A stretch of 11,401 nucleotides of DNA, from NCBI GenBank assembly GCA_028711675.1, contig JAQTRT010000077.1:1-11401 (forward strand), in the 5' to 3' direction. The position numbers were made by a program, and so were the translations under genes. This document shows, piece by piece, positions 7,219-11,401 of this stretch; within the stretch, counting starts at the first letter, position 1; each line of letters begins with the position of its first letter. Below the pieces are notes generated by a model, which was not told the DNA's origin, made no database searches, and saw only the letters and a program-made list of their open reading frames with translations. The stretch comes from a bacterium. GTDB taxonomy: Bacteria; Spirochaetota; JAHITG01.

Positions 7219-7246
7219 AATTTAGTATAATTTTATTTAAAGTCAA
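7219..7246 (-). promoter_or_regulatory. Possible sigma-70-type promoter for the ribH operon
   Basis: In the AT-rich part of the spacer, TTGACT (7246-7241, five of six matches to the -35 consensus) is followed after 16 bases by TAAATT (7224-7219, four of six matches to -10). A better -10 hexamer, TATACT (7229-7224), is present but too close to that -35. Transcription would begin about 25 bases before the ribH ribosome site. AT-rich DNA produces such matches by chance, so this is tentative. Confidence 0.35.
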
Positions 7247-7341
7247 CTATAAAAATTTAAAGACAAGGTAATTTATAAGAAGTTTTAGCAAGACCCGTGC
7301 TGAACGGAGCATGATGGTCCGGCCGGACAAACCCTTTTTAT

Positions 7342-7596
7342 TTAAATCTTCAGCTCAACTATTTTTAGATTAACGCCCCTGATCCTGCTCAATTTCTTCC
7401 TGAATTCCTTCTGCTGTCCGGGTTCGCCCTGCACTTCAAGGATGACCAGCCCGCTCTCTTCGCACTGGTTATCACTGAGGTTATGAAGACCCAGCCTGGT
7501 CTTGATGATACAACCGAACTCGGTCAGGACCTTCTGGGTCTCAACGGCAGAGTTCATCCTTTTGCCGAGAAGGAGAAGAAAGATCACTTTTTTCAT
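7342..7596 (-). CDS. Small ACT/ferredoxin-fold protein of the TM1266 type (hydrogenase-system regulator-like)
   Basis: Small soluble protein of 84 residues resembling the TM1266 family, annotated in many genomes as 'iron-only hydrogenase system regulator' with an ACT-like or NikR-C-terminal-like fold. The pattern that suggests this is: an N-terminal strand (KKVIFLLLLG), a helix with VETQKVLTEFG, then CIIKTRLGLHNL where the family has its I-x-x-R-x-G core, a second strand GLVILEVQGE, a helix QQKEFRKKLSRI and the closing RGVNLKIVEL. There is no DNA-binding domain, so any regulatory role would be by ligand or protein binding. The start at ATG 7596 is well supported by GGAGG 6 bases upstream. No [FeFe]-hydrogenase or maturase gene is in the window. 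It lies 64 bases after lon and 155 bases before ribH and may be its own unit. The family call is by pattern only. Confidence 0.65.
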   Translation of the reverse strand: MKKVIFLLLLGKRMNSAVETQKVLTEFGCIIKTRLGLHNLSDNQCEESGLVILEVQGEPGQQKEFRKKLSRIRGVNLKIVELKI

Positions 7597-7616
7597 GAAA
7601 ATCCTCCGGATAAAAT

Positions 7617-7622
7617 ATTATA
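7617..7622 (-). promoter_or_regulatory. Consensus -10 hexamer ahead of the TM1266-like gene
   Basis: A perfect TATAAT lies in the 64-base gap after lon, 20 bases before ATG 7596. No good -35 sits 16-18 bases upstream; TTGGCC is only 13 bases away. If used, it would give a very short leader ending in the GGAGG ribosome site. It suggests this gene can be transcribed separately from lon. Confidence 0.3.
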
Positions 7623-7660
7623 TCCTGCTAAAAAAGGCCAACACGAAATATAATCTATTT

Positions 7661-10081
7661 TTATGCGTTCTTGCCTTTTTTCACGGGGCCGAAGAGCTGT
7701 TTCACCGCATCATCGATGGTATCCACAAAATAAAACCTGAGGAATTTCTTCACATTCTCCGGTATCTCCTCCAGGTCCTTCTGGTTGTTCTTGGGCAGGA
7801 TGATATTCTTGATACCCGCTTCCTTGGCGGCCAGGACCTTCTCTTTCACGCCGCCGATGGGCAGGATCTTGCCGCGCAGTGTGATCTCTCCTGTCATGGC
7901 ATAATCATTCTTCACGACCCTGTCGGTCAGCAGAGAGTAAAGAGACGTAACAAGAGTGATACCGGCGGAAGGACCGTCCTTGGGGGTGGCGCCTTCCGGT
8001 ATATGGATATGAAAATCGTTCAAGCCGAAGATCTTCGAGTTGATCCTGTATTTCTTGGCATTGGAATGGAGATAACTGAGGGCGATACTGGCTGATTCTT
8101 TCATGACATCACCCAGACTGCCGGTGAGTTTCAATCCGCCCTTGCCGTTCATTTTAGTGGATTCGATGAACAGGATCGAACCGCCCACCTGTGTCCAGGC
8201 CATGCCTGTGGCGATGCCGGGGGTGGTCATCCTTTCCGCGATCTCCGAAAAGAAACGCTTGGCCCCCAGGTAATGGGAGATATTATGTTCGGAAACAGCG
8301 TGAGAATACTTTTTCTCTTCCACGATGCTGAGGGCGATCTTCCGGCATATATTCCCGATCTCTCTCTCAAGGTTCCGGACACCGGCCTCCCTGGTATAAT
8401 CCTTGATAATGGTCTTGATGGCGGAAGGAGAGAAGGTGATCTCTTTATCTTTGATCCCGTTCTCGTCAAGCTGCCTGGGGATCAGATATTTCCGGGCGAT
8501 GCTTATCTTGTCTTCCAGGGTATATCCGGGTATGCGTATGACCTCCATCCTGTCAAGCAGGGCTGACGGGATGGTATCGAGGATGTTGGCTGTTGTGATA
8601 AAGAAGACCTTGGACAGGTCAAAAGGCACATCCAGGTAATGGTCAATAAAAGAATTGTTCTGCTGCGGGTCAAGGACCTCGAGAAGGGCTGCGGCCGGAT
8701 CGCCGCGGAAGTCCGCGCCCACCTTATCGATCTCATCCAGCATGAAGATAGGGTTCTTGGACCCGGCATTCTTCATACCCAGGATGATGCGGCCCGGTAG
8801 GGAACCTACATAGGTCCTGCGGTGGCCGCGGATCTCGGCCTCGTCCCTGATACCGCCCAGGGAGATACGTACGAATTTCCTGTTGATGGCGCGGGCAATG
8901 GACTGACCGAGTGATGTCTTTCCCACTCCGGGAGGACCCACAAAACACAGGATCTGTCCTTTTACGTCGGTTTTAAGTTTCCGGACAGCCAAATATTCCA
9001 CGATCCTTTCCTTTACTTTCTCCAGGTCATAATGATCCTCATCCAGTACGGTCTTTACCCGGCTGAGGTCGAGATTATCCCCGGTCTCAACGGACCAGGG
9101 AAGTTCGATCAGCCATTCCACGTAGGTCCGGGAAACAGAATACTCGGCAAATCCGGGCTGCATCTTGGTCATGCGTTCCAGCTCTTTTAAGGCGATCTTC
9201 TCCACTTTTTCCGGCATCCGGGCGTTCTTGATCTTTTCTTTCAGTTCGTTAACCTCAGCTGTAACCTCATCCCCTTCTCCCAGTTCCTTCTTAATAGCGT
9301 CCATTTCCTGGCGGAGATAATATTCCTTCTGTTTCTTGTCAATGTCCGATTTCATCTTGGACTCGATCTTGGAACTGATCTCCAGGAGCTCGATCTCCTT
9401 GTTCATCAGAAAAAGGAGCTTTTTCAGGCGGTCCTTCACGTTCAGGATCTCCAGGAGCTCCTGCCGTTCCTCGGTGGACATATTGATATTGGTGGCCACC
9501 ATATCCGACAGTTTTCCCGGATCTTCGATGTTCATGGCAAGGATCTGAAGCTCTTCGCCGATCTGGGGAATGGAAAGGGCGATCTTCTGGAAATTGTTCA
9601 CCACGTTCCTTTTCAGCGCGTTCATCTCAACGTTATCATCGCTGATATCGTCCTTGATCTCGATCCGGGCTTTGATATAAGGCTCCTCGACGACAAATTC
9701 CTTGATCTCAGCCCTGGTGATGCCCTGGATCAGGATGCGGATACTGTTGTTCGGCAGTTTCAGCATCTTCAGGATCTTGCAGACCGTGCCGAACTTATAC
9801 AGGTTTGCAGCCTTGTATTCATCGGTCTCCACTTTCTGGGTTACAACACAAAAGAGCCTGCTGGCCATGATGCTCTCATCGATGAGCTTGATGGACTTGG
9901 CATTGATCACCAGGAGCGGCATGATCTGGAACGGAAAAAGAGTCACCTTTTGTATCGGAAGGAGGCCCAGCTCTGAAGGGATCTTGGATTTCAGGTCACT
10001 GCTGTCCTTAACGAGTTCATTGATGATCTTGGTGCCGTCCGCATCCAAACCAAGGGAAAAAATCGGGTCATCCATATTCAT
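7661..10081 (-). CDS. lon: ATP-dependent protease Lon
   Basis: Cytoplasmic AAA+ serine protease that degrades misfolded and selected regulatory proteins. It has 806 residues, normal for bacterial LonA. The order is: N-terminal substrate-recognition domain (about 38-235, starting SELGLLPIQKVTLFPFQIMP), coiled-coil linker (about 235-310), and AAA+ module with Walker A GPPGVGKT (382-389), Walker B FMLDEID (446-452), sensor-1 Asn499, arginine finger region LLDRMEV and sensor-2 REAGVRNLER (564-573). The protease domain follows, with catalytic Ser705 in PKDGPSAG and Lys748 in GGVKEKVLAAKEAG; the 43-residue Ser-Lys spacing is as in E. coli Lon. All key residues are intact. The start ATG 10081 overlaps the hsp20 stop by 4 bases (ATGA). 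Codon 3 is also ATG and lies at a better distance (9 bases) from the AAGGA site, so the true start may be 10075. The gene is probably co-transcribed and coupled with hsp20. Confidence 0.97.
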   Translation of the reverse strand: MNMDDPIFSLGLDADGTKIINELVKDSSDLKSKIPSELGLLPIQKVTLFPFQIMPLLVINAKSIKLIDESIMASRLFCVVTQKVETDEYKAANLYKFGTVCKILKMLKLPNNSIRILIQGITRAEIKEFVVEEPYIKARIEIKDDISDDNVEMNALKRNVVNNFQKIALSIPQIGEELQILAMNIEDPGKLSDMVATNINMSTEERQELLEILNVKDRLKKLLFLMNKEIELLEISSKIESKMKSDIDKKQKEYYLRQEMDAIKKELGEGDEVTAEVNELKEKIKNARMPEKVEKIALKELERMTKMQPGFAEYSVSRTYVEWLIELPWSVETGDNLDLSRVKTVLDEDHYDLEKVKERIVEYLAVRKLKTDVKGQILCFVGPPGVGKTSLGQSIARAINRKFVRISLGGIRDEAEIRGHRRTYVGSLPGRIILGMKNAGSKNPIFMLDEIDKVGADFRGDPAAALLEVLDPQQNNSFIDHYLDVPFDLSKVFFITTANILDTIPSALLDRMEVIRIPGYTLEDKISIARKYLIPRQLDENGIKDKEITFSPSAIKTIIKDYTREAGVRNLEREIGNICRKIALSIVEEKKYSHAVSEHNISHYLGAKRFFSEIAERMTTPGIATGMAWTQVGGSILFIESTKMNGKGGLKLTGSLGDVMKESASIALSYLHSNAKKYRINSKIFGLNDFHIHIPEGATPKDGPSAGITLVTSLYSLLTDRVVKNDYAMTGEITLRGKILPIGGVKEKVLAAKEAGIKNIILPKNNQKDLEEIPENVKKFLRFYFVDTIDDAVKQLFGPVKKGKNA

Positions 10082-10542
10082 TTATCCTTATTTACTTTAA
10101 TTTTGATCCGGGCAGCTTCACCGTCTTTCTCCAGCAGGGGCAGCAGGACATAGAGCATACCGTCCTTGCAGGTGGCCTTGATGTTCTCTTTATCAATAAG
10201 ACCGGAGTAATATTCCAGGCTGATGGTGCGTTCAAAGTCGCCGTAATTGATCTCGATCTGCTGGCACGAGATCTTTTCCGGGATGGAATAATCGGACCTG
10301 TGCCCTTTTATCTGCAGCTTGTTGTTCTCGAAATAAATGGATATATCCTCCTGCTTAACGCCTGCCAGTTCCAGCTTGAGGATGATCCCTTTCGGTGTAT
10401 CATAGATATCCACATTGGGACGCCAGTGCGTTTCCGCCACCATCAGAAAAGGATTCTCATGGGAAAAGAAATCATAAAAGATCTCTTTAATGGTGGTATC
10501 CAGTTTGTCGAACTCGAATAAAAAATTCTTAAACGGAAGCAT
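10078..10542 (-). CDS. hsp20: Small heat shock protein, Hsp20/alpha-crystallin family
   Basis: ATP-independent holdase chaperone that keeps unfolding proteins soluble, normally as a large oligomer in the cytoplasm. It has 154 residues from ATG 10542. I prefer this to ATG 10548 because the strong AGGAGG abuts the first ATG with no spacing but sits 6 bases before the second. The alpha-crystallin domain covers about 40-140: it begins near WRPNVDIYDTPKGIILKLEL, includes KQEDISIYFENNKLQIKGHR and YGDFERTISL, and ends with DGMLYVLLPL in the place of the family's G-x-L motif. The tail RIKIKV can serve as the I-x-I oligomerisation motif. The stop codon overlaps the lon start, pairing a holdase with a protease. 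I see no CIRCE element upstream; the leader has a possible ribosome-site-masking hairpin. Confidence 0.93.
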   Translation of the reverse strand: MLPFKNFLFEFDKLDTTIKEIFYDFFSHENPFLMVAETHWRPNVDIYDTPKGIILKLELAGVKQEDISIYFENNKLQIKGHRSDYSIPEKISCQQIEINYGDFERTISLEYYSGLIDKENIKATCKDGMLYVLLPLLEKDGEAARIKIKVNKDK

Positions 10543-10548
10543 AGACAT

Positions 10549-10554
10549 CCTCCT
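10549..10554 (-). promoter_or_regulatory. Strong hsp20 ribosome binding site
   Basis: A perfect AGGAGG directly touches an ATG (10548) and lies 6 bases before a second in-frame ATG (10542). Normal spacing therefore selects the second, making the protein start MLPFKNF. Confidence 0.8.
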
Positions 10555-10572
10555 GGGACGGCCTGGACAGGA
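10551..10572 (-). promoter_or_regulatory. Possible SD-masking hairpin in the hsp20 leader
   Basis: TCCTG (10572-10568) can pair with CAGGA (10555-10551) across a 12-base loop. The 3' arm covers four bases of the AGGAGG ribosome site. Hsp20 mRNAs in several bacteria carry RNA thermometers that work this way. The stem here is only 5 base pairs, so this is a candidate and not a recognised ROSE or fourU element. Confidence 0.25.
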
Positions 10573-10584
10573 TTAACAGGATTT
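10567..10584. repeat. Tandem 9-base repeat ACAGGATTA/ACAGGATTT
   Basis: Two adjacent copies of a 9-base unit differ only in the last base. They lie in the spacer between glmS and hsp20, within the likely hsp20 leader. Similar ACAGGATT-type tandem strings recur between genes in many bacterial genomes as short dispersed repeats, from my general recollection. A half-site in the opposite direction (AATCCTG, 10627-10633) lies about 45 bases away. Confidence 0.6.
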
Positions 10585-10595
10585 AAAATAAAAAA

Positions 10596-10624
10596 ATATT
10601 AAAACTGACAGAAGTGTATGGAAA
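10596..10624 (-). promoter_or_regulatory. Possible promoter for hsp20-lon
   Basis: TTTCCA (10624-10619) and TAATAT (10601-10596), separated by 17 bases, each match four of six positions of the sigma-70 consensus. Transcription would start near 10588, placing both repeat copies in the leader. There is no sigma-32-type or CIRCE signature. No hairpin with a T-run follows the glmS stop, so readthrough from glmS is also possible. Confidence 0.3.
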
Positions 10625-10656
10625 TCAATCCTGCTATTTGTTTTACCATCTATTTC

Positions 10657-11401
10657 TCATTCCACTGTCACGCTTTTAGCCAGATTCCTGGGTTTATCCA
10701 CATCACAACCCCGGTTGACAGCGATATAATAAGCTAAAAGCTGAAGAGGTATCACGTTCAGGATGGGAGAGAACATATCCAGAGTCTCCGGTACATAGAT
10801 GACCTCATCAGAATATTTCTTGATGGTCTCATCCCCTTCCGTGGCCACGGAAATGATGATACCCTGCCTGGCTTTCACTTCCTGAATATTACTGATCATC
10901 TTAGGATAGATCTCGCTTTTCGTGGCAATGCAGACCACCGGCATCTCGCGGTCCACTAAAGCTATGGGGCCGTGCTTGAACTCGCCGGCCTGGTATCCGG
11001 TGGCATGGATATATGAGATCTCCTTCAGTTTCAGGGCCCCTTCAAAAGCCGTCGGATAGTTATAGCTGCGTCCCAGGAAAATGAAATTGTTTACTTTATA
11101 AAATTTATCCGCCAGTTTCCTGTACGATTCCTTGTTATCCAGTATCTTCTGGATCTTCCGGGGAAGGGTCTTCAGTTCTTCCAGATAGGACCTGACCAGA
11201 TCCTCCTCCAGAGTCCATTTGATCTTTCCCAGATAAATGGAGAAGAGCATGATGGAAACGAGCTGGCACACATATGCCTTGGTAGAGGCAACCCCGATCT
11301 CCGGCCCGGCATCGGTTAAGAGCAGGCCGTCGGATTCGCGGGCGATAGAACTGCCCTGGACATTGCAGATCGAGACGACCTTGGCGCCGCGCGATTTGGC
11401 T
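10657..11401 (-). CDS. glmS: Glutamine--fructose-6-phosphate aminotransferase (isomerizing), C-terminal part
   Basis: GlmS makes glucosamine-6-phosphate from fructose-6-phosphate and glutamine, the first step toward UDP-GlcNAc for peptidoglycan and lipopolysaccharide. The window holds the last 247 residues of a protein usually about 600 long; the glutaminase domain and the first part of the sugar-isomerase region lie beyond the right edge. The frame is open to the edge. A GTG at 11271 is internal and not the start, because the family motif DAGPEIGVASTKA lies just before it. Other marks are FLGRSYNYPTAFEGALKLKE and ISYIHATGYQAGEFKHGPIA in the second SIS domain, and the diagnostic C-terminus PRNLAKSVTVE, which carries active-site residues. 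The gene looks intact at this end. It is followed by a 114-base spacer before hsp20. Confidence 0.97.
   Translation of the reverse strand, partial: AKSRGAKVVSICNVQGSSIARESDGLLLTDAGPEIGVASTKAYVCQLVSIMLFSIYLGKIKWTLEEDLVRSYLEELKTLPRKIQKILDNKESYRKLADKFYKVNNFIFLGRSYNYPTAFEGALKLKEISYIHATGYQAGEFKHGPIALVDREMPVVCIATKSEIYPKMISNIQEVKARQGIIISVATEGDETIKKYSDEVIYVPETLDMFSPILNVIPLQLLAYYIAVNRGCDVDKPRNLAKSVTVE

Larger units (their letters stand above)
7187..7341. other. 155-base spacer between the TM1266-like gene and ribH
   Basis: This is the longest non-coding stretch in the window. The ribH-proximal half is very AT-rich and holds the candidate promoter. The other half holds a perfect 12-base palindrome, GTCCGGCCGGAC (7317-7328), and a small hairpin with arms CGTGCT and AGCATG (about 7296-7313). 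Neither is followed by a clear T-run in the direction of transcription, so I do not call a terminator. No riboswitch core, tRNA or small ORF is recognisable. Confidence 0.6.

Noticed and set aside
7187..7246. N-terminal extension of ribH to position 7246
   Set aside because: The AGGAG site at 7194-7198 points to ATG 7186, and the extra 20 residues are absent from the RibH family and encoded by promoter-like AT-rich DNA.
7187..7341. FMN riboswitch upstream of ribH
   Set aside because: I looked for the conserved RFN core and found no matching segments; half of the spacer is low-complexity AT.
7502..8095. Plus-strand open frame of 197 codons spanning the lon 3' end and the TM1266-like gene
   Set aside because: It crosses two genes and a spacer on the opposite strand and resembles no family.
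10543..10656. CIRCE operator or rho-independent terminator between glmS and hsp20
   Set aside because: No TTAGCACTC/GAGTGCTAA inverted repeat is present, and no stable hairpin followed by a T-run follows the glmS stop.
1..11401. Mobile element, phage, defence island or CRISPR array
   Set aside because: No transposase, integrase, repeat array or defence gene is recognisable; all genes are co-oriented housekeeping or metabolic genes with uniform composition.

Overview
The window is about 11.4 kb of chromosome in which every convincing gene is read from the minus strand, so transcription runs from high to low coordinates. I place twelve protein genes. The two at the edges are cut off: glmS on the right lacks its start and a btuC-like permease on the left lacks its end. 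I see no tRNA, rRNA, CRISPR array, insertion sequence, integrase or phage gene. Coding is dense; the longest gene-free stretch is about 155 bases (7187-7341). Base composition looks moderate and even. The genes are housekeeping or metabolic, and nothing suggests a recently acquired island.

The organism is a bacterium, probably with a cell envelope of the Gram-negative type, because the B12-binding protein has an ordinary cleavable signal peptide and no lipobox. The double cyclic-nucleotide-binding regulator, the large membrane-anchored TPR protein next to nusB and the TM1266-like small protein would fit a spirochaete or one of the little-cultured phyla. This is an inference from gene content; no marker in the window settles the phylum.

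Layout in the direction of transcription: (1) the C-terminal 247 residues of glmS. (2) A 114-base spacer holding a tandem 9-base repeat, then hsp20 and lon with a 4-base stop/start overlap; together these form a proteostasis pair (holdase and ATP-dependent protease). (3) A small TM1266-like (ACT/ferredoxin-fold) gene 64 bases after lon. (4) A 155-base spacer with a possible promoter, then a tight run of eight genes with gaps of 40 bases or less, or overlaps: ribH, nusB, a 16-repeat TPR membrane protein, a PHP-family phosphoesterase resembling RNase AM/YciV, a double-CNB regulator, cobO, btuF and btuC.

This run probably forms one operon. It mixes flavin synthesis (RibH), rRNA transcription and possibly rRNA maturation (NusB, PHP protein), and corrinoid uptake and adenosylation (BtuC, BtuF, CobO). 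The ATPase partner of BtuCF (BtuD) would be expected just beyond the left edge.

I did not find a clearly undescribed system. The most interesting points are the possible SD-sequestering structure in the hsp20 leader, the regulator with one intact and one degenerate nucleotide pocket ahead of the B12 genes, the orphan TM1266-like gene, and the nusB / RNase AM-like linkage.
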